A stretch of 64,000 nucleotides of DNA from Xanthostigma xanthostigma (GCA_963575645.1 OY754470.1:558001-622000), one strand, 5' to 3'. Shown: positions 38,042 through 55,629, numbered from the stretch's first letter. A program made the numbers and translations. The notes: generated by a model not told the origin, from the sequence alone.

Positions 38042-38610
38042 TGTAGACTTGCAAAAAAAAAAAATTTACGTTAACTGTCACAATATAAACTTGTCAAATC
38101 TACACACGAGGAAAAATATATGACGTATTTTTTATATTCCTTACCATGTTTACATGAAAATTTTAAAACAATTGTAATATTTAACGGGAATTTTTATGAA
38201 ATTCACATCTCATGACACGAATGACAAATGACACAAAAGACGAGGGGAGCGGATATTGTAAAATTTCCCACACAATCGATTTTTCAGTTCATTCCGAAAT
38301 TAAAATGAGAACACGTAGCCAGACTATCCCGATAATGTAGCATTTTTGTAAACTTAACACGATTAGTTTGAAAACAGTATTATAAGCCCAAATATATCAT
38401 TTAACACAAAAAACGTAAACCCAAACGCGTTTTGCAAGAGACGAGACTTGTTTAAATGGCAATTTTGTGTAAAGGTTTTTTCAATGACTATTTATTACAA
38501 TTTTTTAAAAATTATTTAGTCGATCTCACCTATGTTTAATAACAGCAAAAATTATCTGTTAAAAATCAGTGTGTTATCCAATTTTAAATCATTTATATTT
38601 TATAAATTGC
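38042..38610. promoter_or_regulatory. Divergent intergenic region, dynein intermediate chain / rhodanese
   Basis: The dynein ATG (38041, minus) and the first rhodanese exon (plus) face away from each other across this AT-rich stretch with no repeat that I can see. It probably holds both promoters. I cannot point to a reliable TATA or initiator. Confidence 0.4.
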
Positions 38611-38667
38611 AGGATTTCCACTTTTGCATGCAACGCCCGAATTCCACCACCATCTTTGATCTTGGTG
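38611..38667 (+). other. Candidate non-coding 5' leader exon of the rhodanese gene
   Basis: A 57-nt segment bounded by a TTGCAG acceptor-like site and GTAAGT. Joined to the acceptor at 39576 it does not extend the rhodanese frame. The ATG inside it would make a 22-codon upstream ORF that stops before the rhodanese ATG. If transcribed it is leader sequence with a uORF. It could also be chance. Confidence 0.3.
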
Positions 38668-39611
38668 ACGTAAGTTTTTTTTATGACAGCTGTAGCCGAC
38701 GATCAGACGAAGTGGTTGCTGTATGCTTTCAGAAATTACGATTGACTTGATGGTAGTATTTTATCTTATCGTAGACTATTAACATATTCATTAAAAAATG
38801 ACATGCATTATTGGAGTTAGAAGTCTATCTGGAAGAAATTTACTTTTACGATCATCAAAACACTTTTTCAATTGTACGTATTTTAGTAATTAAAATGTCC
38901 TAACAAAGATCGCTGTTGTTAGTAACCAGCATTAATGTGTTGTATTTCAAAATCAATAATTTATTCTTATTAATATTTCATTAACAATCCATTATTCATC
39001 CAAAACATTTTATACTGTAGCTGGTAATGGTATCATTCTTGCAAGATTGATTTATTTTAGTACTTAGTTGGCGGTAGACCTTCCAAAAAGAGTTGATTGA
39101 CCTATAGAATTTTTTGAAAGGGTATAAATTTACTTTATAACTATTTTTTTCAATAAATTTACCACAAATTCAACAAACAATGAAAGAAATTCCACGTTGT
39201 TTTATTAATTATAATAATATTTGTCTGTTGAATTGGTTGGAAGTTTATTTATGGTGTTTTCCATGGTTACAAACCGTGCGTAAACAATCGCATTTTGTTA
39301 CTAACTGTAACCGCGATTTTTTTATGTAAATAAATAATGCGTTTTATGTAACAGAAAAAAATACTATAACTTTGTAAAAAAATATATAATTATGTTTGAA
39401 GTGTCGCTTGAAGCCAAAGAAGTTCCGTTCAATTATTCTTAAAGATTGTTGATTTATCACATAAGTATACAATTTTAAAAAAACATCGAAAGATGTTTAC
39501 ATTGATATATTCTTTTCAAAATACCTATTCCTATGGAACAAAACCTGAACTCATCCAATGTTTTTTGCAGCTCATTCTCAAGAAAATAAAGTTTTAAAAA
39601 GCTTAGTGAAA

Positions 39612-40680
39612 ATGTCCAGTAGCGGAGACACAATTCGTACAGTTGATTTTGATTATGTCAAAGCGTTGAAGGATAATTCCAAAATATATTTGATCGATGT
39701 AAGAGAACCCAACGAATTAAAGGAAACGGGAACCATTCCAGGAAGCATGAATATTCCACGTATGCTACTGCAATAAGCTTTAATGTTTATTTTTATAATA
39801 AAATGCGTTTTTGAAAACTTTGCGTTTTTCAGTGGGCGAAGTACAAGAAGCGTTTTCTAGTGCAGCTGAAACATTTCAAAAAAAATACCATAGAGAAAAG
39901 CCTGCTACGGAAACTGAAATAGTTTTTTCATGTAGATCGGGACGTCGTAGCGAAATGGCAGCGAATACAACAATTCAACTCGGGTACAAAAAGTTAGTAA
40001 GAAATAAATAGGCATTTTTTTTAACTAAAATGTTGTAACCCTAGATATATATATATTAATAGATAGCGGATGCCTATCTTTGAGCATTGTGCGGAATTAG
40101 AAGCCATTTTGTACGTGGAAAACGCCGTAAAAAGCGCGCGGGATTCAAAAAGATTAAATATTCTATAATATGATGTTAATGGAAAAACAATTAAACTCGC
40201 AGTAAACAGTGATATTTCGCTCCAAAACCTATTTTTATATTGAAAGGTTGCAAAAATTACAAAACTGAGCATAAATATAATATAAAAGCTTAGAACATTT
40301 TACATTGTCAGATTGGCATCAATGCTTGTCAACCTTGATGCCAAATTGACAATGTAAAATGTTCTAAGCTTTACATTATATTTATGCTCAATTTTGTATT
40401 TTTTGAAACGTTTCAGTATAAAAATAGGTTTTGGAGCGAAATATCACTGTTTACTGTGAGTTTTGTCGTCTGTCTCAATAAAATCATATAAAATAATTAA
40501 TATTTTTGAATCTCGCGCGCTTTTTACGGCGTTTTCCACGTACAAAATGGCTTTTTGTATCCGCAATCTATTAAATATATATCTATGGTTGTAACAAAAA
40601 TGTTTTTATGAAAATTTGTTTTCAGTGTTGCCAATTACGGCGGAGGTTGGCTGGACTGGGAAAATAAAATAAAGGCTTAA
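39612..40680 (+). CDS. Single-domain rhodanese (thiosulfate sulfurtransferase, TSTD1/Hsp67B2-like)
   Basis: Three coding exons: 39612-39759 (phase 1), 39833-39992 (phase 2) and 40626-40680, giving 120 residues, normal for a stand-alone rhodanese domain. The fold is visible as IYLIDVREPNEL then TIPGSMNIP near the N-terminus, followed by VFSCRSGRRSEMAA with catalytic Cys83 in a CRSGRR loop, and ending YGGGWLDWENK. Members transfer sulfane sulfur from thiosulfate to acceptors such as cyanide or thiols. I start at the ATG of MSSSGDT (context AAAATG). An in-frame upstream ATG at 39558 lies before a good acceptor (TTTTTTGCAG ending at 39575), so it is probably intronic. A possible non-coding leader exon lies at 38611-38667. 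Intron 2 is almost entirely a family A transposon. An AATAAA lies at 41130. Confidence 0.9.
40041..40586. mobile_element. Foldback transposon family A, copy 7
   Basis: Occupies nearly all of intron 2 of the rhodanese gene. Slightly shortened arm near the right end. Flanks share GTTGTAAC. Confidence 0.85.
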
Positions 40681-41317
40681 ATTTACAGGAAGCAGTAGTT
40701 TTGTGTATGGATTGCACACATTGTTGAAAAAGCGTGCAAGCACAAGATATTAATCACTACGAAAATATAAATGGAGTAATGCACATAATGACTGTCTTTT
40801 GCCCCTAGTTATATTGCCACCTTGTTTTGTTATTGGTTTATTTTTAACACATAATAATAATAGTTCTACTCTCGTCGGAACCTTCGATCTTTTTGTTATT
40901 GATCACGTGACGCTCCGCCATTTTCTTTGGTACGCAATTCAGTATTTTTCACTGTGTACGTTGCTGCTGCATTGCACTACTACCTCGCGTCTGATCGGCG
41001 GCACCTCGAACATGACTGCACAAAAGGAAAGGCTAGGACACCGACGAGATCGCTGTTTATACTGTGATTTTTAATTTGAAAATCGACCTATTCATTATGA
41101 CTAACCAATTCAGGATTGTTAACAGGAACAATAAAATATACACGTTTTATATAACACTATTATAAAAATTCTTATAATACCAAAATAAATCAATTATGAG
41201 AAATAAATTATGGAAAAGAAATTATATTTGTACGCAATATCATAAATAAAGATTTTTCACTGGCAAATTTTCGTCGTTGAATCGGGCGCTTTTTTCCAAT
41301 AAACAAATAAATACAAA

Positions 41318-42199
41318 CTAGCGTGACCTGTGCGAATTATTCGCACTAAATAAGAATAATAATTATCACTTTACAAAATTATTTTTTAAATATGATTGCA
41401 GGTATTCAATTCGTTTCTAATTTTGCACACTGCTTATAACGTTCTTTTTGTTGTAAAAGAAATATTTTACTAAAATTGTCATATAGAGGCGCAAGTAGCA
41501 AAAGCGTTGTTCAGCGTTGCCCGTCAGATGGCAGTATGCAGTATTTACAATAATATGAAGGTTAGATGACAGATCGAAGTGTTAACGTTGCGCCGTCAGA
41601 TGGCAGACGTTGTTCAGAGTTTAATTAATTTACAAAAACAATAGCAATAATAAATTTTTTAGTTGTCGATGTCAGTAGAGCAAGCAATTAGGCTTTTGAA
41701 AAAAAAATAATTATCGATTTTTTTATTGTATTTTAAAACTTTATTATAAATAATATTGATAATCGATGCGAAAAACTTTCAAAAAACTTTTTTTAAATTA
41801 ATTATAAGCAATTTAAAATTGATAAAATATTTAAAAAAATCACGTGACTGCAAACGCACTAAAATCGTTTTTGACAGTTGTGACGTCATAATGGTAAAAT
41901 GTATATACGCAGTATACTATCAATGGCTTCTACATGTGTATTGACTAAAACATTATGACGTCACATTATGTTCGGGAAATGTCGGCGCGTTCTCGGAACT
42001 GGGTACAAAAATTTATTTTTAATTTGATATAACTTTTGAATTATAACGAAAATAAAAAAAAGAAAAATAGTTTTGTTATAAAACTTATATACGATCTTTC
42101 CATTTATGACAAAAAAAAATTTCATTCAAAAGCCCAATTTCTAAAAAGGGAGGCAAACATCTTAAACCTTAGCGTATTAATATATATGAATGATACTAT
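41318..42199 (-). mobile_element. Helitron-like element family G, copy 2 (interrupted by H1)
   Basis: On the minus strand ends with the hairpin then GGTCACGCTAG followed by T. Carries element H1 at 41687-42140, with loss of about 60 bp at the insertion site compared with copies 3 and 4. Confidence 0.6.
41687..42140. mobile_element. Inverted-repeat element family H, copy 1
   Basis: Ends AATTAGGCTTTTGAA and TTCAAAAGCCCAATT. Nested in Helitron-like G2. Confidence 0.8.
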
Positions 42200-42440
42200 C
42201 GATACATTGATAAAAAATTATAGCTTATGATTATGAGAGCTATTACAACAAAGCCAAAATTTTATCTTCGAATTATATCTATCAAAAAATAAAGTCATTC
42301 TAGTAAACAAAGATGGTATAAACTAATTAAAATATAAATACTGGCCTCGGCGGGCTCGAAAACTCCCAAAATCCCTGTTTTAGTTAAGTTCCAGCTATAC
42401 TTCGGTTGCGTTAAAACATCGATTTCCTTCTATATTACAG

Positions 42441-42446
42441 TTTATT
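42441..42446 (-). terminator. Poly(A) signal of the NKAP-like gene
   Basis: AATAAA on the minus strand, about 65 nt after the stop codon, the expected distance for a short 3' UTR. Confidence 0.6.
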
Positions 42447-42511
42447 GTAGATATTATATACACAATTAGCCTTAATTAACATTATTTTAAAATCAGCACC
42501 TTTGCAGACAA

Positions 42512-48222
<5,711 letters not shown>

Positions 48223-48984
48223 TTTGTTATTTCTTACATATGTTTAGTGCAGCAATTTTAGATAAACCAATTCGAAAATTTGGAACAATCACTCAATTTT
48301 CAGCTGTCAAATTATTTTCTAAATTCTAACCTATACACAGTGCTGCCAACATTGCCAAAGCTCTGTGCCTCTGTCAATAATGAGATATGTCAGAAATTTT
48401 TTAAATAACCAGAAACCAGCTATTTTATAAGAGGTATGTGCCAAAAACGTTGTATTTATCTCGGGCGTAATGATATGAGTCGCGTCACTGTTAAAACTCG
48501 CCAATAATAACATACATTACGTTCTAGGTACACAAAATACTTCACATTTAAAATATCGAAATACTAAAATTACCATAGTTAACCGGCTTACATTTTCTTG
48601 ATTCTATAGATAAAATTTGAAATAAAGAAGTTAAAGAAAAGCAGCTCATGTTGGGGGTGTATGAATAGGGGTGATCCATACACCCCCAACATGAGCTGCT
48701 TTTCTTTAACTTCTTTATTTCAAATTTTACCTATAACTTCTATCTATGGTACGGTTAACGCTAAGCATAGCAATGCAACAAATATAAATTTTAAAACTTC
48801 ATTGTTGACCAATACACAAAATATTCAAATATTATTTTTTAAGTAAACTGGAATAAAAAGCAAGGTAATAACGTATTGAGAAAATTTATTTGGCATAGCA
48901 ACGATGATGTCAAATTAAAAGAAAATTTTGCCAATAACTAAATGCTGCTGTTATAAATTTTACAAAATTCAAAAATAACCACAA
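48223..48984. promoter_or_regulatory. Divergent intergenic region, NKAP-like / CAP gene
   Basis: Start codons of the two genes point away from each other, 762 bp apart. The region should contain both promoters. It also contains a perfect 53-bp inverted repeat (48611-48729), listed separately. Confidence 0.4.
48611..48729. repeat. Perfect 53-bp inverted repeat, 13-nt loop
   Basis: Arms 48611-48663 and 48677-48729 match at every base (inner end CATGTTGGGGGTGTATG). Between the divergent NKAP-like and CAP genes. Confidence 0.9.
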
Positions 48985-51900
48985 ATGTCATGTGCTAAAT
49001 TTATAATATTAGTGATATTCACCGTCTTCATAGAAAATATTATGACGACAGATTTTTGTACACTGTGCGATGGAGAACATACATTTTGCAAATTTCCTGT
49101 TAGCATATCAATGAACTTATAACTTTTTCAGTGTTTTAAATGTTTGACAGTTACCGTTCTTCACGCTATTTAAATAGTTTTTTACCTATAAAAAAATTTC
49201 TAATTAGTTTAAAAATCATTTACCTACTTTATAAAATGAAACGCTGCATATTTTTAAAATATAGAATGTTTGTTTTTATATAATTATATAAATAATATAA
49301 TTTTAGACTCGCGGACCAAGTCCAAAATGCGCCGGTTATATATCTTCACCATTGTCAAAAAGAGATCAAGCACTCCTACTAATGTTTCACAATACCTTGA
49401 GAAGACAAGTCGCAAAAGGAGATTTAACATCTGGCATCGTCCGTCATCCTAACGCAGCCAATATGCTTGAAATGGTAAATTCAAATACTTACCTATCTGC
49501 CGATAAATAAAAAAAGGAACGTTTAGGCCTACGGCACACGATAGACAGTCCGTTATAAACAATTTTGTCAGTCAGAATATTCATTATGAATTCTTATAGA
49601 AAAATTGTTGAGTTAAAACTCAGAAACCACACTCAATATGCGCCATTTTTTTCTGAACAAACGCGTTATTTTTAAATTCGACTTTGTCCTACACTGCAAT
49701 AAAAAAAACTAGTGTGACCTGTGCGAATTATTCGCACTAAATAAGTATAATAATTATCACTTTACAAAATTATTTTTTAAATATGATTGCAGGTATTCAA
49801 TTCGTTTCTAATTTTGCACACTGCTTATAACGTTCTTCTTTTTGTTGTATTACGAAGCTCAGATGACAGATCGAAGAAATATTTTACTAAAATTGTCATA
49901 TAGAGGCGCAAGTAGCAAAAGCGTTGAGCTAAGCCGTCAGATGGCATCATGCAGCATTGCTGTGACGTTGTTCAGCGTTGCGCGCTGTTTCAAAATTATA
50001 GCCGTCAGATGGCAGTATGCAGTATTTACAATATGAAGGTCAGATGACAGATCGAAGTGTTGATGCTGTTTCAAAATTAAAACCGTCAGATGGCAGACGT
50101 TGTTCAGCGTTGCTGTATTTTAATTAATTTACAAAAACAAAAGCAATAATAAATTTTTTAGTTGTCGATGTCAGTAGAGCAAGCAATTATCTGTAAAATG
50201 ATATATAATTTATGTGGAGAAATTGTGTAGTTTTTTCTAAAAAGGGAGGCAAACATCTTTAATCTTAGCGTATTAATATATATGATTGTAATTTCTCTAG
50301 CAGTGGGATGATGAACTTGCAGAACTAGCACAAAGATGGGCAGATCAGTGCGTTCCCTTGAGCGAGAAAAAACAACACGACAGTTGTCGAACAGTAAACC
50401 GATTCAGTGTTGCCCAAAATGTTGCATCGATGCTAGGTTCTACAGACTCTGTAACGACGTTGCGAGATTTCTTTGATATGTGGTATCAGGAAATAGACTA
50501 TTATGATGTTTCTACTGTTAGTCATTTTAAAACGTATGTATTTTCTGTTTTTAAATACAATCACACTCATGTCCAGGCGCGAACTGAACCATTATTCATG
50601 GGCCGCCATCACAGTAGATACTCGATTATTCGGATCTCAGTTATACGAATTTACGATTATCCGGATTGCCAACCGCGCTCGGTCTCGCTGCGAAATACGT
50701 GTATAATACGCGCAACGAATCTAAAAGGCTCGGAAGTTAGATGCGAATGCGGGCTTGCGCTTGTGCAGTCTTGTAAAAAACTACAAACTCGCAACTCAAC
50801 AAAACTAAAATAGCAATAACAACTTGACAATAGCGTACTCGACTGTACTTTAAAGCTGGAAAGCGATAAGTAACTCAGGCAACGAGCGATTACGGCAAAT
50901 CATCGACGAGCGCACGTTCCGTGCAGGTAGCTGGGAGGTGGTGGGAGTCACAACGGCTCTAAAACACTGCTTGTGATTAACTTCCGAACCTTTTAGATCC
51001 GTGGCGCGTACTATACATAATCTTGAACTTTTTTTGTCGGTATGTTTTTCCCGTACGTTCAATTATCCGAATGTCTAGGACAACAATTAGGCTTTTGAAA
51101 AAAAAATAATTATCGATTTTTTTATTGTATTTTAAAACTTTATTATAAATAATATTGATAATCGATGCGAAAAACTTTCAAAAAACTTTTTTTAAATTAA
51201 TTATAAGCAATTTAAAATTGATAAAATATTTAAAAAAAATCACGTGACTGCAAACGCAGTAAAATTGTTTTTGACAGTTGTGACGTCATAATGTTAAAAT
51301 GTATATACGCAGTATACTATCAATATATTGTATTATTATAATAATATAAATTACCATTATGACGTCACATTATGTTCGGGAAATGTCGGCGCGTACTCGG
51401 AACTGGGTACAAAAATTTATTTTTAATTTGATATAACTTTTGAATTATAACGAAAATAAAAAAAAGAAAAATAGTTTTGTTATATAACTTATATACGATC
51501 TTTCCATTTATGACAAAAAAAATTTCATTCAAAAGCCCAATTATCTCGTTTAATCAGGTCACCACTAAACTCTATTTTTTTAGAGCCGTGCTAAACAGTC
51601 ATCCTGTTGGACATTTCACACAACTTATTTGGGCCAACTCAGAATATCTAGGTTGCGGTAAAGTGCACTTTAAAGAATTAATGGCAGGTGAAGAAGTGTA
51701 CATTCAAAGAATAGTTTGTAACTACGGCCCAGCAGGAAATGTTTTGAATCATCCTGTGTACGTTGTCGGTCCGCCGTGTTCTCGATGTCCAAAAGGTTAT
51801 CGATGCTCAAAAGCTCTATGCCAAGGTGATTAACTATTAAATATAACATCGACTTTTTTCCAGCATTTAGTTGTTTATAATGATGATTGAGGGTGGCGCT

Positions 51901-52308
51901 ACGACGCGACACATCGTCTGTTATCCCCGTATCGAATACCCAAAATCCAATTCTCCTTAAAGTTTCCAATTTCTAACTCAAAAGGCAAAAGAATGAAACT
52001 CTGTAATTTTTTATGATACTTGATACCTTTCGGCCATTTTGTCCCCATCAAATTTTTACAATTATAACAATTTAATATTATATAAAAAAATTAACATTCT
52101 AGCAGTTCGGAATGATTGCCAATCACCAATTGAAAAAAGCGCTAGAACAGATGCCAAAATAGCCAAGAAATTGGAAACGGGCGTTTGGAAAGAAGGGAGC
52201 TGCCACTGTGACGTTTTTATTAGATCGTCAATAACAAAATTATGTAGCGGCATGACAAATTTTATTGGAATTTTTGTTGTACTATTATGTGTGATTATAT
52301 TGAATTGA
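48985..52308 (+). CDS. CAP / antigen-5-like secreted protein, isoform A with GPI-like tail
   Basis: Exons 48985-49098, 49307-49474, 50301-50533, 51584-51825, 52106-52308, all phase-matched, 319 residues. An N-terminal signal peptide (AKFIILVIFTVFIENI) is followed by the insect antigen-5 opening (DFCTLCDGEHTFCKFP). The CAP domain has the tetrad-type His66 (MFHNTLRR), the segment WDDELAELAQRWADQC, signature 1 GHFTQLIWANS (about 181-191) and signature 2 IVCNYGPAGNV (about 215-225). A Cys-rich hinge follows (PPCSRCPKGYRCSKALC). Exon 52106-52308 adds two more Cys and ends in FIGIFVVLLCVIILN, a hydrophobic C-terminus after small residues, as in GPI-anchor signals, so this form is probably membrane-tethered outside the cell. 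CAP proteins include venom allergens, CRISPs and lipid-binding secreted proteins; the ligand here is unknown. Confidence 0.85.
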
Positions 52309-54474
52309 TTACATATTTTTTAATTCATTTAATTACTGAAATTTCTTCAGTGCAAGGACGGCATTAAGAATAATTTAGTTTAAACACCACTTTAAGGTAG
52401 TACGAGCGCCAAGGCAACTTTAAACAAAAGGCTTGATTTTTTTTTATATTTCGGTAGATGGATGATATGTTTTCATTGGTTTCTCCAAAACTAGTCGGTA
52501 TTAAAGTTAAAACCTTGATAAATTATTGAAAACAAAAAAAAAACCCGTTGTGCCCGACTAATTAAAAAGATATTTAATTAAATTAATTAAATAGTTCTTT
52601 TTTTTTAAATTTCCACCGACTAGTTTTGGAGAAATCAATGAAAACATTCATCCATCTACCGTTTTACCATAAAGCCAATGTTAAATATGCCTACTTTTGA
52701 AGTCATTTATTTATTTAAATAGTCGGGCAAACCCCCTAAAATTTTCAGAATTGGTTTAGAGTTAGTCCAACTTCATATAAAAAAAAATCAAGCCTTTTAT
52801 TTAAAATTGCCTTGGTGCTCGTACTACCTTAAACTGTTCATTATGGCAGTTTTCAGGAATAACCAGATGTAAACAGAATATTTTAACAAGTTAAATAATG
52901 CAGTACGATTGATCGTAAATCTGATATTTATATTTTGCATAATATATACTTTAAAATATTCATTAATAACGAATTATTAGTATAAATATAACTTTAAAAA
53001 AATGGGTTCCTCAAAAATCAAGTTGTATGATTTCGATGTTGCATTACCTATACGATTACATTATTTTATCAGATGTATTATAAATTATAATAAAAAAATA
53101 TTTTTTAAATCAATTTTTATTTTAGTGGATCCGATCTTTCCTTACACTACTACACCAAAAACAACCAAAAAAGTCACCACAACACGAAAACCGACTACAA
53201 CAAATGCTAGTCGTGAACCGACCACAACACCTACACCGAAATCAACCACAGCAACACCAACCACAACATCAAAATCAACCACAATGACTACAAACACTAC
53301 ACCGGAAAAAACTACGACTACACCGAAGTCAATATTGAAACCGACCACACAAATCAACACTACATTAAAACTTATAACTCAGGAATCCGCAACAGTAATT
53401 ACAAACGACGAAAATAGTGTAACTACTACAAGAACCTTTGTATCGGCGAGTTCGGCCTCGAAAAGTGGCATCATGGTTAAAATATCAACAACTGTATCTA
53501 CAGAAATTCCTTCACCTCGAAAGATAGGTATATTTAGCAATTGTACATTCTTTATTTATTTTAGTTACATAAAATTCAAAAGATTACAAATTACAAAGTA
53601 TCACGGATTGGATGAGGTGTGCATGATCAGCCGATTAATTTAACATTTCAGTTAATATACAATTACTAGAGTGACCTGTGCGAATTATTCGCACTAAATA
53701 AGTATAATCACTTTACAAAATTATTTTTTAAATATGATTGCAGGTATTCAATTCGTTTCTAATTTTGCACACTGCTTATAGCGTTCTTCTTTTTGTTGTA
53801 TTACAATATGAAGCTCAGATGACAGATCGAAGAAATATTTTACTAAAATTGTCATATAGAGGCGCAAGTAGCAAAAGCGTTGAGCTAAGCCGTCAGATGG
53901 CATCATGCAGCATTGCTGTGACGTTGTTCAGCGTTGCTCGCTGTTTCAAAATTAAAGCCGTCAGATGGCAGTATGCAGTATTGTGTCTGTTGTATTACAA
54001 TATGAAGGTCAGATGACAGATCGAAGTGTTGACGTTGTTTCAAAATTAAAGCCGTCAGATGGCAGACGTTGTTCAGCGTTGCTGTATTTTAATTAATTTA
54101 CAAAAACAAAAGCAATAATAAATTTTTTAGTTGTCGATGTCAGTAGAGCAAGGAATTATCTGTAAAATGATATATAATTTATGTGGAGAAATTGTGAGGT
54201 TTTTTCTAAAAAGGGAGGCAAACATCTTAAACCTTAGCGTATTAATATATAATATGATCTGACGCGTCTGGGTAACTCTCGTTTATTGTAAAAAAGATAG
54301 ATGATTTTTTTTAAATAAACAGGTGGATGCCACGTTGGTAGGGGGCCTATTGGAAGAAGAGGAAACGAATTTGGAAGAGGACGAAACGTTAAACCGATAC
54401 TTGTAATACGGAACAAACCAACTAGATACCACGATGGAGATTTATGCTACTGCGAAAACAACGGCATACATTGA
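48985..54474 (+). CDS. CAP / antigen-5-like secreted protein, isoform B with Thr-rich tail
   Basis: Shares the first four exons of isoform A (48985-51825), then uses 53126-53527 and 54323-54474; phases match (1 in, 1 out), giving 436 residues. The first alternative exon encodes a ~133-residue Thr/Pro/Lys/Ser linker (TTTPKTTKKVTTTRKPTTT and similar), a typical O-glycosylated mucin-like stretch. The last exon encodes a Gly/Arg-rich segment (CHVGRGPIGRRGNEFGRG) and a C-terminal DGDLCYCENNGIH. There is no hydrophobic tail, so this form should be fully secreted. An AATAAA lies about 70 nt after the stop. Exon 4 ends in the same phase for either choice, so the two ends are mutually exclusive. Direct splicing of exon 4 to 54323 would also stay in frame. 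Which forms are made is inference. Confidence 0.75.
49709..50285 (-). mobile_element. Helitron-like element family G, copy 3
   Basis: Complete 577-bp copy. Minus strand starts TCATATATATTAATACGC after an A and ends hairpin-GGTCACACTAG before a T. No target duplication. In CAP intron 2, ending 15 bp before exon 50301. Confidence 0.65.
50612..51085. repeat. Diverged pogo-like repeat in CAP intron 3
   Basis: Contains TTATTCGGAT and ATCCGGATTG motifs. Its 50695-50862 part recurs inverted at about 59060-59215 (AACTTGACAATAGCGTACTC). A second inverted pair (CTAAAAGGCTCGGAAGTTA) lies within it. Boundaries uncertain. Confidence 0.5.
51088..51544. mobile_element. Inverted-repeat element family H, copy 2
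   Basis: Same ends. In CAP intron 3, 40 bp upstream of the exon 51584 acceptor. Confidence 0.8.
52396..52828. mobile_element. TTAA-flanked element R
   Basis: Ends GGTAGTACGAGCGCCAAGGC and the inverse (arms about 55 bp), TTAA on both sides. Lies between the two alternative CAP 3' ends. Confidence 0.8.
53666..54257 (-). mobile_element. Helitron-like element family G, copy 4
   Basis: Complete ~592-bp copy, TC start and hairpin-GGTCACTCTAG end, between an A and a T. In the CAP intron before exon 54323. Has extra internal copies of GCCGTCAGATGGCA. Confidence 0.65.
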
Positions 54475-54542
54475 AAATATATAAATCTATTGTAATATTG
54501 CTGTAATGTGTATTTAAAAGTTAGTAATTGTTTTTCAATGTA

Positions 54543-54548
54543 AATAAA
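54543..54548 (+). terminator. Poly(A) signal for CAP isoform B
   Basis: AATAAA about 70 nt downstream of the isoform B stop codon; supports 54323-54474 as a real last exon. Confidence 0.55.
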
Positions 54549-54696
54549 TTTTGACAAATTTCATTAAGCACCTTTTTATAAAATAACAAATTCACTTCAA
54601 TATAATCTTACTGTTGTCCATTGTTGCTGCGGTATTGTTTTTGATGTAGACGTGGTTCTTTTTTCACCGTCGTCCCAAATTAAAATTCGTCGATCT

Positions 54697-54897
54697 GTAA
54701 AGTCGGTTTACGGACGATAGTTTTACGTGATAACGTCATAAAGAAACATTGAAATGCGTACAAGCGGACGCTTGGGCCGATCGTGCCTCTCTATCGCTTA
54801 TACCGCACTCTCGCTTGCACGCTCAGGCGGAGCGTGACACTTTTTCGTGCGTGCGGCCGGTATTTCATCAATTTATAAGACGTTATCACGTCAAAAA
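54697..54897 (+). repeat. Repeat family J, complete short copy
   Basis: Both family ends are present (GTAAAGTCGGTTTACGGACG and ATAAGACGTTATCACGTCAA). Between the CAP and adaptor genes. Confidence 0.7.
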
Positions 54898-55629
54898 TCT
54901 TTGGATTGCTGAAGACTCGATGTTTTTATAAATTAAAAATTACAAATACAAAATTCTAATTTTTCAGTTTTTCTCGCAACGTCATCGAAAAAAACAAAAT
55001 AAAATTATACCTCCTAGGAAAGTCGGTAGTGAAATTGAGCATTGATATATTGGCTAATAAGTTACCAAATGTCAGCAACAAAGTATTTGATTTGGCAAAT
55101 GGCAATGTCAAAAAAATTCGATTTCGTTAAAAACACCCAAATTTTTTGCAGTACAGAGTTATCACAAATTTGGCATAATATGTTTGTTTTTTAAATACTC
55201 GTTGCTTGTTAAATAGGCGCATAAAATTGTACTGCTATATTTCTTAAGTGTAAGGAAGGCGTGACCTGTCATAATGTACCAATTAATATTATGACGAAAT
55301 GTTTATGATTTTTGTGTGAAATATACAGTTAATTAAATAATATTTGATTTAAATTTAATTGATTATGCAAATACTGAAAGTGTACATTAAATTTATAAGA
55401 TTTATATACGTTTATATTATTAATGGCAGCCCTAAAAGTTACAAAATGCTGTGTGAAAAAACTAGAACAGTAGTAAATGCTTTCGAAATAAGATGAATGA
55501 TAAGATTAATCAATTTAGAAGAGTAAAAGAAATAAAGTTAGCTTCTTCGGCTAATAATTCCGTTTTCCGATATATACTAACACCATCATCAGAGCTATAA
55601 TAAAAATATGACGACGAAAATCTGATAAT
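54898..55629. promoter_or_regulatory. Upstream region of the adaptor gene
   Basis: Between a family J repeat and the adaptor ATG. It should include the promoter and 5' UTR; no specific element recognised. Confidence 0.3.

Noticed and set aside
53142-53360. Val/Gly-rich minus-strand frame
   Set aside because: Antisense of the Thr-rich CAP exon.
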